Positions 1 to 8,100 of a stretch of 64,000 nt of DNA are shown here, in pieces (within the stretch, counting starts at the first letter, position 1; each line of letters starts with the position of its first letter). Source of the stretch: Methylorubrum populi (GTDB taxonomy: Bacteria > Pseudomonadota > Alphaproteobacteria > Rhizobiales > Beijerinckiaceae); contig JAQIIU010000001.1 in NCBI GenBank assembly GCA_036946625.1, positions 248,001-312,000 of the forward strand, given 5' to 3'. Under the pieces are notes generated by a model. The model saw nothing but the letters and a program-made list of their open reading frames with translations, made no database searches and was not told where the DNA came from. Both the position numbers and the translations under genes were made by a program.

Positions 1-108
1 ACCGCTCGTCCCCTCGGCCCTGGGAGGCCTTTGCCCGACGAGCACGATGAGGCCGAGCGAGGCCGCTCCGACGGCCCACACCCACGCTCCCGGAACACGC
101 TTGCTCAT
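1..108 (-). CDS. N-terminal part of an unidentified membrane-anchored or secreted protein (runs off the window)
   Basis: Only the first 36 codons are visible. The start ATG (108-106) overlaps the stop of the preceding gene as ATGA, so the two are translationally coupled at the end of the sox-strand operon. The visible residues begin MSKRVPGAWVWAVGAASLGL and form a short basic n-region, then a hydrophobic stretch of about 15 residues, as in a signal peptide or anchor. No function can be assigned. Its place beside a cytochrome c-derived tail suggests a periplasmic redox protein, but that is a guess. Confidence 0.55.
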   Translation of the reverse strand, partial: MSKRVPGAWVWAVGAASLGLIVLVGQRPPRAEGTSG

Positions 109-395
109 CGCGGACCTCCGCTTTGCGTCGCCGGGACGGGCAGGCTCGCATAGTAGGCGGCGACGGCGGCGACCTCGTCGGCGGTGAGCTTGGCCTTGTC
201 GATCCAGCCGGGTGTGGGGCCGGCCGTGACCTGAACGTCGATGCCGCGGGCCTTGCCGAAGGTCTCCGCCGCCTCCTTGATGGCCGGCAGCGGGCCCCTG
301 GGCCCGTAGACCAGGACCCTGGCCGGGGCGGCGTGGGCCGCGCCGACGAGGACGAGCGTCAGGATCGTGGCGAGAATCCGGGCGGTGCGGGGCAT
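105..395 (-). pseudogene. Chimeric remnant: solute-binding-protein N-terminus joined to a cytochrome c C-terminus
   Basis: The open frame is 96 residues. Residues 1-22 are a signal peptide. Residues 26-69 read like the first strand-helix-strand of a periplasmic binding protein (VLVYGPRGPLPAIKEAAETF, then AGPTPGWIDKAK). From residue 70 the text changes to LTADEVAAVAAYYASLP, the typical last helix of a class I cytochrome c, yet no CXXCH is present. The simplest reading is an in-frame deletion that removed the rest of the binding protein and the haem-binding part of a following cytochrome. It starts 2 bp after the stop of the 398-1387 gene and overlaps the next gene by ATGA. It may be expressed but is unlikely to do either parental job. 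Confidence 0.6.
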
Positions 396-397
396 GG

Positions 398-1387
398 CTA
401 GTTCCGGTCCGGGGTGCCGTCGGCGTGGTAGGGCTCGAAGCCGTAGCGCGAGAAGATCGCGCGCGCTTCCGCGCCACGCAGGAAGTCCAGCCAGACACGC
501 GCTTCCGCGGGATGGGCCGCATCCTTCACGGCGGCGCCGGCGTAGGCTCCGGTCTCGTTCTGGTCGGCGGGGATGTCGACGCGCTCCGTCGGCAGGTTCG
601 CCTCGGCCTGGAACATGGCCTCCGAGCGCCAGGTGACGCCGGCGTCCGCACGACCCTGCATCAGCCACACCGGGGTCTGCCGGTGATGCATCCGCGTGAG
701 GGCGGTCGTGCCCTCGGCCACCTTCGTCTCGTAGACGGTCCTGACGAGCGCCTCGCCGCCGGCCTTCCGGAGGGCGGACTTGATCTGCCGCGCGACGCCT
801 TCGAATTCGGGGTTCGGCATCGCCAGCCTCAGTCCCGGCCGTGCCAGGTCGGCGAGCCCGGTGACCTTCGCGGGATTGCCCTTGGGCATCATGATCGCCA
901 ACTGGTTCGTCACGTAGGGAACCGCAGGCCCGACCAGGTCGCCCTCGCGGACGAGCCGCTCGACCGCCCCGAGCCCGGCGAGGTAGGCGTCCGGCTTCGC
1001 GGTCCAGGTCATGTTGCCCACCGTGACGCGCCCGCCGGCCCGCATCTGCCTGACGAGCAGGCCCGGCGGGATGGTCTCGTAGTAGATCCGGCCGGCGAGT
1101 TCCGGGTGCCGCGCCTCGAAGGCCGCGACCAGCGGGGCCATCGCGAAGAAGGAGTTGCCGCCGACGTAGAGGATCAGGCGGGCGTTCGTCAGGTCGCCGT
1201 GGAAGTCCGCGAGGTTGTCCGCCTCGTGGACCGTGAACTCCAGGCCCTTGTCGTGCGCCGGGGCGTTGGCGCCACCCTGCCAGGGCGGGAAGGTACGGTC
1301 GGCGTCGCGCCGCGGATCCGCGCCGGCCGGAGGGGCGGCGAGCAGGGCGAGGCAGGACAGGACGGGGGGAAGCGAGAGGCGAGGCAT
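398..1387 (-). CDS. Periplasmic solute-binding protein of the sox locus
   Basis: This 329-residue protein has a clear signal peptide (about residues 1-23). It then has a type 2 periplasmic-binding-protein-like sequence: LILYVGGNSFFAMAPLVAAF followed by segments such as YVTNQLAIMMPKGNPAKVTG and the late VWLMQGRADAGVTWRSEAMF. The layout resembles molybdate/sulfate-type ABC binding proteins, but no permease or ATPase lies nearby, so it may be a stand-alone sensor or carrier. It starts 9 bp downstream of the DsrE-family gene stop, on the same strand. The ligand is unknown; a sulfur oxyanion would fit the context. Confidence 0.7.
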   Translation of the reverse strand: MPRLSLPPVLSCLALLAAPPAGADPRRDADRTFPPWQGGANAPAHDKGLEFTVHEADNLADFHGDLTNARLILYVGGNSFFAMAPLVAAFEARHPELAGRIYYETIPPGLLVRQMRAGGRVTVGNMTWTAKPDAYLAGLGAVERLVREGDLVGPAVPYVTNQLAIMMPKGNPAKVTGLADLARPGLRLAMPNPEFEGVARQIKSALRKAGGEALVRTVYETKVAEGTTALTRMHHRQTPVWLMQGRADAGVTWRSEAMFQAEANLPTERVDIPADQNETGAYAGAAVKDAAHPAEARVWLDFLRGAEARAIFSRYGFEPYHADGTPDRN

Positions 1388-1396
1388 CCGGCGCTC

Positions 1397-1864
1397 CTAC
1401 GGGTGGATGTAGGTGAAACCCATGCCCTGGAGCCGTGCCAACTCGGCGACGCCGCTCGGCACGATGTCGTCCTCCTTGACGCCGTAGAGTCCGTGCCAGT
1501 CGATCTTCCGCTCCGTCAGGGTGTTGTTGCAGATCAGGAAGCGCACCCCCATGCCCTTGAGGGCGTCGATGCGCCCGGCGAGGTCCCGGTCGTCCTTCGC
1601 CATCTGGAACAGGACGAGACCGTCGCCGTGGTCGACCACGCGGATCTCGACCTTGTCCTTGCCAAGCGCCTCGACGTGGTTGCGGATGTTGCCGAGCAAC
1701 CGCTTGAAATAAGCGTCGTTGTCCGGCGGCGCGCCGTCGTTGTGGTAGACCACCTTCTGCGGCGTGTAGTAGCCGGACGGGGCCTCGCCGGCCGCGAAGG
1801 CGGCCCCGACGCACATTCCCAGGATGAGCAGGACGGCCGGGCCAAGGCGGGACAGGATCGTCAT
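1397..1864 (-). CDS. Periplasmic DsrE-family protein (first copy)
   Basis: This 155-residue protein has a signal peptide (residues 1-25) and a DsrE/DsrF-like fold. Key features are the strand KVVYHNDGA, the helix with DAYFKRLLGNIRNHVEALGK, and the conserved cysteine in FLICNNTLTER (Cys112), the position that carries sulfane sulfur in this family. The C-terminus ends in the characteristic ELARLQGMGFTYIHP. Secreted DsrE proteins are often linked to sox genes, and a sulfur-carrier role in the periplasm is inferred from that. It pairs with a second, divergent DsrE-family gene immediately upstream. Confidence 0.8.
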   Translation of the reverse strand: MTILSRLGPAVLLILGMCVGAAFAAGEAPSGYYTPQKVVYHNDGAPPDNDAYFKRLLGNIRNHVEALGKDKVEIRVVDHGDGLVLFQMAKDDRDLAGRIDALKGMGVRFLICNNTLTERKIDWHGLYGVKEDDIVPSGVAELARLQGMGFTYIHP

Positions 1865-1933
1865 GACGGTCTCCGGTTGCTGATCTCGGACTGGTCGGAA
1901 GCGCCTGCTTGGAGGTGCCCGGCCCGGGGCTGG

Positions 1934-2395
1934 TCAGACGCGAAGGTAGCTCCACCCGGCCTCCTGCAGCGCGACGAGCCGGACGGCGCCGGCGCGGACC
2001 ACGCCCACGTCCGGCAGCAGTTCCACCTTGCGCCCCTCGGCGTGTTCCATGGCCGTGATGGTGTTGCCGCAGGCGGAGATCACGATGCCCGGGACGCTCT
2101 CCATCACGGACTTGACCCGAGCCTTCGCCGGGGAGGTGTCGGCCCGGACCATGTGCAGGCCCGGCCCGTAAGCGACGATCTCCACCTCGACCTCCTCCGC
2201 GGCCTCGCCGTACTCGCGGGCGAGGTTCACGGCGTTGTTGAGGGCGAGATCGAACACGCCGGCATCGTTCGTGCTGACCTGCATCGCGACCCGGTGCGTC
2301 TTCGCGCCGGCCTCCGCGGCCGTCGCGGCCCGGGTGGCCACGAGGCCGGCCATCAGCGCCGCGATGCCCGACACACCCCTGCGCGACAGCAACAT
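1934..2395 (-). CDS. Periplasmic DsrE-family protein (second copy)
   Basis: This 153-residue protein has an N-terminal signal (MLLSRRGVSGIAALMAGLVA) and the same architecture as its neighbour: the strand HRVAMQVSTNDAG, a helix with ALNNAVNLAREYGE, and a conserved cysteine in VISACGNTITAME (Cys109). It closes with LQEAGWSYLRV. The two DsrE proteins are clearly diverged from each other, so they are more likely a functional pair than a recent duplication. It lies 69 bp upstream of the first copy and about 90 bp downstream of the metallo-hydrolase gene. A role in binding or passing sulfane sulfur is inferred. Confidence 0.78.
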   Translation of the reverse strand: MLLSRRGVSGIAALMAGLVATRAATAAEAGAKTHRVAMQVSTNDAGVFDLALNNAVNLAREYGEAAEEVEVEIVAYGPGLHMVRADTSPAKARVKSVMESVPGIVISACGNTITAMEHAEGRKVELLPDVGVVRAGAVRLVALQEAGWSYLRV

Positions 2396-2486
2396 GTTCG
2401 TCCCTCCCGAACCCGGCCCAGACTCCCGGCCGCCTGCACGCCGATCCTTAAGCGGACCTTAAGGCGGCCTCTCGCGGCCGCCCGAT

Positions 2487-3452
2487 TCACGCGGGCACGA
2501 AGCGGTAGGCATCCCCGGACCGCTCGACACGCCCGACGCCCGAGCCCGGTAGATGGAAGCCGACGAGCGTGACGCGCTCGTTCGCCAATCGGTCGAGCAA
2601 GGCGAGGCGGGTGCGGATCGCCAGGTCGCGGTCGAGGTCGCTCCCGAACGCCCAGGCAGGTCGGCGGAAGGAGATCACGGCGTGGCTGAGGGCGTCCCCT
2701 CCGATCAGGACCTGCTCGCGTCCCGCCTCGACGAGGACGGAGGCGTGCCCTGGCGTGTGCCCGGGCGTCGCAACGTAGGTGAGGCCGGGCGCGACCGTCT
2801 CACCGGGCTTGCGGCGCTCCATCTTGGCTTCGAGGCGCTTGAGCGTGCGCCGGGAGCCGATGGCCGATCCCTTCAACCAGTCCGGCACCTTCGTCTCGAC
2901 GTCGTCGCGCGTCCAGAAGTCCCACTCCGCGGCCGGCACGACGTAGCGGGCGTTGGGGAATCGCTCGCTGTCGTCGAAGTCGTCGACGGCGCCCCAGAGG
3001 TGGTCGGGGTGCGCGTGCGTGAACACGACCCGGGTGACCGCCTCGCGCGAGACGCCGGCCGCTTCCAAGGTCTCCGCGAGCTTTCCCGCCGTCGGCTGGA
3101 AGGAGTTCCCCGAGCCCGCGTCGATCAGGATGACCTCGTCGCCGACGCGCACGAGGGACGCATTCGTCGGGATCGGGCCGGCTTCGGCTGGTTCCCCCAC
3201 GGCCCTGAACAGCGCGTCGACCTCCGCGCGCGGCGCTTCGGGCAGCATGAAGCCGAGGGAGGACGACAGCGTGCCGTCGCTGGCCGTCTCCACCGTGCCG
3301 TCGCGCACGTTGAGGATCCCTGCCGGAGAGGCGGATATCCGCCCGCCCGGCCAAGCGGATGCCAGCAGCGCCGCCATCCCGGCGACGACCGTTCGCCTGT
3401 CGCAAACCCGAGCGAGCGGTCCTCGCCTCTCCGTGTCCTGGAAGTCGGGCAT
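2487..3452 (-). CDS. soxH: SoxH-like metallo-beta-lactamase-fold hydrolase
   Basis: This 321-residue MBL-fold protein has an N-terminal secretion signal containing a twin arginine (DRRTVVAGMAALLASAW). The metal-binding signature is FTHAHPDH (His146, His148, Asp150, His151), followed by GHTPGHASV (His231, His235) and GGDALSH near residue 250. Paracoccus sox clusters end with soxFGH, where SoxH is an MBL protein dispensable for thiosulfate oxidation; the symbol is given by family and position only. It follows soxD by 26 bp on the same strand. The substrate is unknown. Confidence 0.7.
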   Translation of the reverse strand: MPDFQDTERRGPLARVCDRRTVVAGMAALLASAWPGGRISASPAGILNVRDGTVETASDGTLSSSLGFMLPEAPRAEVDALFRAVGEPAEAGPIPTNASLVRVGDEVILIDAGSGNSFQPTAGKLAETLEAAGVSREAVTRVVFTHAHPDHLWGAVDDFDDSERFPNARYVVPAAEWDFWTRDDVETKVPDWLKGSAIGSRRTLKRLEAKMERRKPGETVAPGLTYVATPGHTPGHASVLVEAGREQVLIGGDALSHAVISFRRPAWAFGSDLDRDLAIRTRLALLDRLANERVTLVGFHLPGSGVGRVERSGDAYRFVPA

Positions 3453-3478
3453 CGACAGGCTTCCCGTGTTCCCGCAGC

Positions 3479-4156
3479 CTACTGGACCGGCGGCGACTGC
3501 TTGGCGGCCTCGGATGCCTTCTCGGGCGTCACGTCGAGGATGCGCGCGCGACCGGTGATGGTCGCCGCCTCGGGCAGGCAGTCCTTCATGCAGGGCTTGG
3601 CCGTCCAGAATTCCTTCTCCGCCGTCTCGCGGTCGTCCATGAAGAAGTTCTTCTCGTTCGGCAGCCGGATGGTGGCGAGGTTCTTCTCGTTCACCTCGAA
3701 GTCCTGATCCTTCAGGATGTCGTTGAGGTAGAGAAGGTACGCCGTCAGCGAGTAGGTCTCGTCAGGCGTCAGCGTCTGCGCCGCCCCGAATGGCATGGCC
3801 CGGTGCACGAAGTCGAACACCGTCGTGACATACGGCCAGTAGGAGCCGACGGTCTTGACCGGATTGTCGGACTTGAGCGTGCCGGCACCGCCGGCGAGTT
3901 CCGGCCAGCGGCCGGCACCCTCGCCGAACTCGCCGTGGCAACTGGCACAGCGCTCCTGGAAGATCGTCTCGCCGAGCGCCGCCGTGCCCTTGCCGACGGG
4001 AAGCCCCTTGCCGTCGGGACGCACGTCGATGTCCCAGCCCTTGATCTCCTCGGGCGTCGCCGCACGGCCGATGTTCAGGCGCTCGGCGCCCGCGGCGGCG
4101 GTCGTGAGGAAGAGGACCGCGAGAGCGGCCAGGGTGCCGTTACGCGACCTCGACAT
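3479..4156 (-). CDS. soxD: SoxD, monohaem cytochrome c subunit of the sulfane dehydrogenase
   Basis: This 225-residue secreted cytochrome has a signal peptide at residues 1-24, one CASCH haem motif (Cys70, Cys73, His74) and a likely Met121 axial ligand in HRAMPFGAAQTLT. Classical Paracoccus SoxD is about 380 residues with two haem domains; this one keeps only one haem domain, followed by a tail carrying KPCMKDC (Cys189, Cys193). It accepts electrons from SoxC during oxidation of the SoxY-bound sulfane. Its start lies inside the soxC 3' end (17-bp overlap), so the two subunits are made together. Confidence 0.88.
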   Translation of the reverse strand: MSRSRNGTLAALAVLFLTTAAAGAERLNIGRAATPEEIKGWDIDVRPDGKGLPVGKGTAALGETIFQERCASCHGEFGEGAGRWPELAGGAGTLKSDNPVKTVGSYWPYVTTVFDFVHRAMPFGAAQTLTPDETYSLTAYLLYLNDILKDQDFEVNEKNLATIRLPNEKNFFMDDRETAEKEFWTAKPCMKDCLPEAATITGRARILDVTPEKASEAAKQSPPVQ

Positions 4157-5429
4157 TCTCGATCTCCCCGCTGGGCAGCACGTGCCAGGTCTGGATGCCG
4201 TTGTTGTGGTAGATCGAGTTCAGCCCGCGGTGCTGGCGGAGCGCCGCCTTCGTGGGCTGGACGTAGCCGGTCTCGTCGACGGCGCGCGATTGCAGCAGCA
4301 GCTCGTCGCCGTTCCAGTCGAACTCGTAGTAGAAGCGGGTCAGCGCCTTATCGAGCACGGGGCCGTCGAGGCGCGCGGCGCGCCAGTTGCGACCTCCGTC
4401 GAGGGAGACGTCCACGCTCCTGATCTTGCCGCGCCCGGACCAGGCGAGGCCCGAGAGCACCGTGAAGCCCTTCTGGCGCATCGGCGCCTGGGGGCTCGGG
4501 TTGGTGATCACCGACTTCGCGTCCATGACCCAGGTGAAGCGCCGCGCCCGGCCGTCCGGCAACAGGGCGGTGTACTTCGACGTTTCCTCGCGGGTGTGCC
4601 AGGGCTCGTCGCCGACCTTGATCCGGCGCAGCCACTTCACCCACATGTTGCCCTGCCAGCCGGGCAGGACGAGGCGCAACGGATAGCCGTGCTCGGGGTA
4701 GAGCGCCTCGCCGTTCATGGCGTAGGCGACGATCGCGTCGTCGAGCGCCTTCTCCATCGGTACCGAGCGCGTCATCGCCGCGGCGTCGGCCCCTTCCGGC
4801 AGCAGCCACGTGGCGTTCGTCTTGAGGCCCGCCTCCTCCAGGAGGACCTTGAGCGGCACGCCCGTGTACATCACGCAGTGGACCATGCCGTGCGTGAACT
4901 GGCAGCCGTTGAGCTGGGCGCCCTTCCACTCCATCCCGGAATTGGCCGCGCATTCGAGGAAGGCGATCCGATTGACGCGGGGGAAGCGCTTCACGTCCTC
5001 CAGCGTCAGCATCAGGGGCTTCTCGACGAGGCCGTGGATCATCAGCCTGTGCTCGGCCGGGTCGATCTCGGCGATGCCGCCGTGGTGGCGCTCGAAGCCG
5101 AGGCCGTTCGGGGTGATGATGCCTTCGAGCTGGTGCAGCGGCGTGAAGCTGACCGAGCTCTGGCGCGAGGCGGTGAGCCACTCCACGTCGCGGCGGATCA
5201 CGTCCGCCTCGAACTTCGACGGCCGGCCGTAGGGGCGGCTGACGACACCGTCCCCGAGGGTCTGCGACCATTCGGGCACGTTCGGCGGCAGGTTCTTGGC
5301 GTCGGCCGCCGCGGCCCTGCCGGCAAGGGCACCTGAGCCGACGGCGCCGCCGAGGGCGAGACCTGTCCGCAGGAACGACCTGCGCGAGGGCGGGGGCGGC
5401 GGCTCCGAGATGCGCTTCGGGTCAGACAT
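4140..5429 (-). CDS. soxC: SoxC, molybdenum subunit of the sulfane dehydrogenase
   Basis: This 429-residue protein of the sulfite-oxidase molybdopterin family has a Tat signal (SRRSFLRTG, Arg16-Arg17). The molybdenum-ligating cysteine sits in AFLECAANSGMEWKG (Cys160). The C-terminal dimerisation domain is present (GKIRSVDVSLDGGRNW). SoxCD oxidises the outer sulfur on SoxY by six electrons, so its presence implies complete oxidation of thiosulfate to sulfate without sulfur globules. It starts 53 bp downstream of the soxB stop, and that gap holds a perfect inverted repeat (5450-5473) that could give soxCD separate control. Confidence 0.93.
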   Translation of the reverse strand: MSDPKRISEPPPPPSRRSFLRTGLALGGAVGSGALAGRAAAADAKNLPPNVPEWSQTLGDGVVSRPYGRPSKFEADVIRRDVEWLTASRQSSVSFTPLHQLEGIITPNGLGFERHHGGIAEIDPAEHRLMIHGLVEKPLMLTLEDVKRFPRVNRIAFLECAANSGMEWKGAQLNGCQFTHGMVHCVMYTGVPLKVLLEEAGLKTNATWLLPEGADAAAMTRSVPMEKALDDAIVAYAMNGEALYPEHGYPLRLVLPGWQGNMWVKWLRRIKVGDEPWHTREETSKYTALLPDGRARRFTWVMDAKSVITNPSPQAPMRQKGFTVLSGLAWSGRGKIRSVDVSLDGGRNWRAARLDGPVLDKALTRFYYEFDWNGDELLLQSRAVDETGYVQPTKAALRQHRGLNSIYHNNGIQTWHVLPSGEIENVEVA

Positions 5430-5449
5430 CGGCTTCTCCGAACTATTTC

Positions 5450-5473
5450 ATATATTCTGATGAGTGAATATAT
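5450..5473. promoter_or_regulatory. Candidate reactive-sulfur-responsive ArsR operator upstream of soxC
   Basis: This is a perfect inverted repeat, ATATATTC then an 8-bp spacer then GAATATAT, lying in the 53-bp gap between soxB and soxC. It contains the ATTC-N8-GAAT core reported for SqrR binding in Rhodobacter capsulatus. Two ArsR-family genes with SqrR-like cysteine spacing lie in this window (11935 and 17191). Binding itself is inferred. Confidence 0.6.
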
Positions 5474-5482
5474 TCGGTGCGA

Positions 5483-7162
5483 TCAAGCGCCCCGGACGGT
5501 GACCTGCGCCGGGGTCGGGTTCACGGTTCCCTTGCGTTGAACGTGGGCGGCCACGACGTCCCAGATCGGCGGCCCCTCGGTGCCCTCGTTGACACTCGCC
5601 CAGCCGGCCACCGTGTACGAGCCTCCGGCCTCGGCGGGCTTGCCGGTGCGCAGGAGCGTGAGGTCGGAGATGCGCTGGCCTGCCGGCCGGGCCACGTCGA
5701 TGGCGTAGGAGACGCCGCCGACCCGCACCATGTCGCCGCCCTGCTGATAGTACGGGTCGGCGTTGAAGAGGTTGTCGGCGACGTCCTCCAGCACCTCCTT
5801 CAGCCGGCTCCCCGTCATGGTCATGCGGTAGGCCGCCGGGTAGGTGATGGCGGTGGCGTTGTAGACGTCCTCGCGGGTGATCGGTTGGCCCGGCAGCAGG
5901 GTCGTGCCCCAGCGGAAGCCGGGCGAGAGCGCGATCTCCGCGTCGCGCTCCGCGAGCAACGCGTCGCAGATCATGTCGTCGATGGTGCCGTTGAAGTTGC
6001 CGCGGCGGTAGAGCAGGCCCTCTGCCCGCCCGAGCTCCTCCTTGAGCATGGCCTCGTGGGGTGCCCGGATCGCCTGGATCTTCGCCGTCATCGCCTTCTG
6101 CGGCGCGATGACGTCGGAGAAGATCGGGATCAGCTTCGAGCGGTAGCCCCTCACCGCGCCGTCGCGCACGTCGAGGTCGACGCGCGTGAGGAACTTGCCG
6201 TGGCTGCCGGAGGCGATCATCAGGGTCTGGCCGACCTTGACCGCCTGCGGCAGGGCGTCGTGCGTGTGGCCGGTCAGGATCACGTCGATCCCCTTCACCC
6301 GCGAGGCGAGCTTGCGGTCGACGTCGAAGCCGTTGTGCGAGAGCAGCACGACGAGGGCGGCCCCGTCCTTGCGGGCCCTGTCGACGCTCGCCTGCACGTC
6401 CTCCTCGCGGATGCCGAAGGACCAGTTCGGGATCATCCAGCGCGGGTTGGCGATGGGCGTGTAGGGGAAGGCCTGCCCGATCACCGCGACCTTCACGCCG
6501 CCGCGCTCGAACATCTTCGTGGACTCGAAGGCCGGCTCGTTCCACTCGGCGTCGCGTACGTTCTGGCCGAGGAAGGGACAGCCGAGCCCGTCCACGATCT
6601 CCTTCACGCGGTCCGTGCCGAGGGTGAACTCCCAGTGGCCCGTCATGGCGTCCGGCTTCAGCAGCGCCATGCACTCGACCATGTCCTGGCCCTTGCTCAG
6701 CATTGACGTGTAGCTGTTCTGCCAGGTGTCGCCGCCGTCGAGGAACAGGACCTTGTCGCCGCGCTCGGCGCGGATCGCGTCGAGCGCCGTGGCGATGCGG
6801 TCGAGGCCGCCCATGCGCCCGTAGCCGCGCGCGAGCGCGACGTAGTCCTCGGGCGTCAGGGCGTAGGCGAGCGGGGAGCCGCCGGGGATGCCGAACAGGT
6901 CGAGGTAGGCGCGGCCCGTCACATGCGGGATCTGGCCGCGCGCCTCGCCGACGCCGAGATTGGTCGAGGGCTCGCGGAACAGCACCGGCAGGAGTTGCGC
7001 GTGGATGTCCGTCAGGTGGACCAGGGTGACATTGCCCATCGGCTCGAAGGCCAGGAGGTCGTCCTGGGTGAGGCGCTGCTGGGCGAAGGCCCGGGTCCAG
7101 CCGCTCGGGACGAGCGCGGCGGTGGCGGCGGCGATCTGCAGGAAGTCGCGGCGTGAGGTCAT
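5483..7162 (-). CDS. soxB: SoxB, thiosulfohydrolase
   Basis: This 559-residue Tat-exported protein (TSRRDFLQI) belongs to the 5'-nucleotidase/metallophosphoesterase family. Metal-site motifs are all visible: LTDIHAQ (Asp52, His54), LFLDGGDTWQ, TGHWEFT, VLLSHNG and ILTGHTHD. SoxB hydrolyses the SoxY-bound S-sulfonate and releases sulfate, using a two-manganese site in the characterised enzymes. It starts 15 bp after the soxA stop. Length and motifs match full-length SoxB, and no lesion is seen. Confidence 0.95.
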   Translation of the reverse strand: MTSRRDFLQIAAATAALVPSGWTRAFAQQRLTQDDLLAFEPMGNVTLVHLTDIHAQLLPVLFREPSTNLGVGEARGQIPHVTGRAYLDLFGIPGGSPLAYALTPEDYVALARGYGRMGGLDRIATALDAIRAERGDKVLFLDGGDTWQNSYTSMLSKGQDMVECMALLKPDAMTGHWEFTLGTDRVKEIVDGLGCPFLGQNVRDAEWNEPAFESTKMFERGGVKVAVIGQAFPYTPIANPRWMIPNWSFGIREEDVQASVDRARKDGAALVVLLSHNGFDVDRKLASRVKGIDVILTGHTHDALPQAVKVGQTLMIASGSHGKFLTRVDLDVRDGAVRGYRSKLIPIFSDVIAPQKAMTAKIQAIRAPHEAMLKEELGRAEGLLYRRGNFNGTIDDMICDALLAERDAEIALSPGFRWGTTLLPGQPITREDVYNATAITYPAAYRMTMTGSRLKEVLEDVADNLFNADPYYQQGGDMVRVGGVSYAIDVARPAGQRISDLTLLRTGKPAEAGGSYTVAGWASVNEGTEGPPIWDVVAAHVQRKGTVNPTPAQVTVRGA

Positions 7163-7177
7163 CGGGGCCCGTGCGGC

Positions 7178-8044
7178 TCAGTTGCGGACGGCCGGCGTCT
7201 CGACCGGCAGGCCGAGGCCGCGCCAGGCGACGTAGATCTCCAGCGCGAGGAACTCGTCGGAGAGCGGCTTGAAGGGGGTGGCCCGCACGTCGAACATGCA
7301 GCCCTCCATCCGTTCATGGAGCGGCACGAGGCGCTGGTCGCGCAGTCGGTAGACGGGGAAGCCGTTGCTCTGCCCCTGGCTCAGGAAGTCCGCGCGCAGG
7401 AACTTGCCGTGGTTCTTCTCGTGGCAACTCGCGCAGGCGAGGTCGAGCTGTCCGTTGCGCTGGTAGTAGAGGGCCTTGCCGCGCTCGAACCACGGCGTCA
7501 TCGGCCCGTCGACCTTCACCGCGACCGGCATGCCGCGGGACTGGTTGCGGATGTAGGTCGTCATCGCGGTGAGTTCCGGCGAGCCGAAGGCCCAGGGCTC
7601 GGCCTTCAGGGCGCCGCTGCGGCAGAGGTTGATCCGCTGCTCCAGGTTGACCGGTTTGCCGAGCTTCTCGTTCCACTTGGGGTAGGCGGCCGCCACGCCC
7701 TTCATCGAGGTCGCGGCCTCGTTGTGGCAACTCGCGCAGGACTTGCCCGCCGCGCCGTCGACCTTCGACCAGAGTTCCTCGCCCTGCTCGACGGCGAGGA
7801 AGCCCGGGTTATTGAAGTCGTCCGCCTGCATCGCCTGCGTCTCCTTGGAGCGGAAGTACAGGCCCGAGACCACCTCCTCGAACGGGGAATCGGGGCTTTG
7901 CGGCTTGATGCCGTGCTCCTGCCAGGCCGGACGCTCGGACGCGTCCTGCGCGCGCGGCGAGGGCGTGTCCTGCGCGTGCGTCGAGACGGCAAGGGCGAGG
8001 ATCGCGACGGCGGCGAAGGCCAGAGGATAGGGAACGGACGGCAT
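7178..8044 (-). CDS. soxA: SoxA, dihaem cytochrome c subunit of SoxAX
   Basis: The protein has 288 residues from the chosen ATG at 8044, which gives a clean signal peptide (MPSVPYPLAFAAVAILALAV, cleavage near AQ) and has GGAG about 10 bp upstream. A longer start at 8104 overlaps the soxZ stop as ATGA but adds an arginine-rich extension. Two CASCH motifs are present (Cys103-His107 and Cys204-His208). Cys141 (NLCRSG) and Cys249 (RMEGCMFDVRA) fit the haem-ligand and active-site cysteine positions of SoxA. SoxAX joins thiosulfate to SoxY oxidatively. Both haem domains are kept, unlike the shorter SoxA forms. Confidence 0.93.
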   Translation of the reverse strand: MPSVPYPLAFAAVAILALAVSTHAQDTPSPRAQDASERPAWQEHGIKPQSPDSPFEEVVSGLYFRSKETQAMQADDFNNPGFLAVEQGEELWSKVDGAAGKSCASCHNEAATSMKGVAAAYPKWNEKLGKPVNLEQRINLCRSGALKAEPWAFGSPELTAMTTYIRNQSRGMPVAVKVDGPMTPWFERGKALYYQRNGQLDLACASCHEKNHGKFLRADFLSQGQSNGFPVYRLRDQRLVPLHERMEGCMFDVRATPFKPLSDEFLALEIYVAWRGLGLPVETPAVRN

Positions 8045-8100
8045 GGGAGCTCCGGCTCGACGTGGGGAGGCGCTCCGGGGCGGGACGCCCCGGGAGAGCG

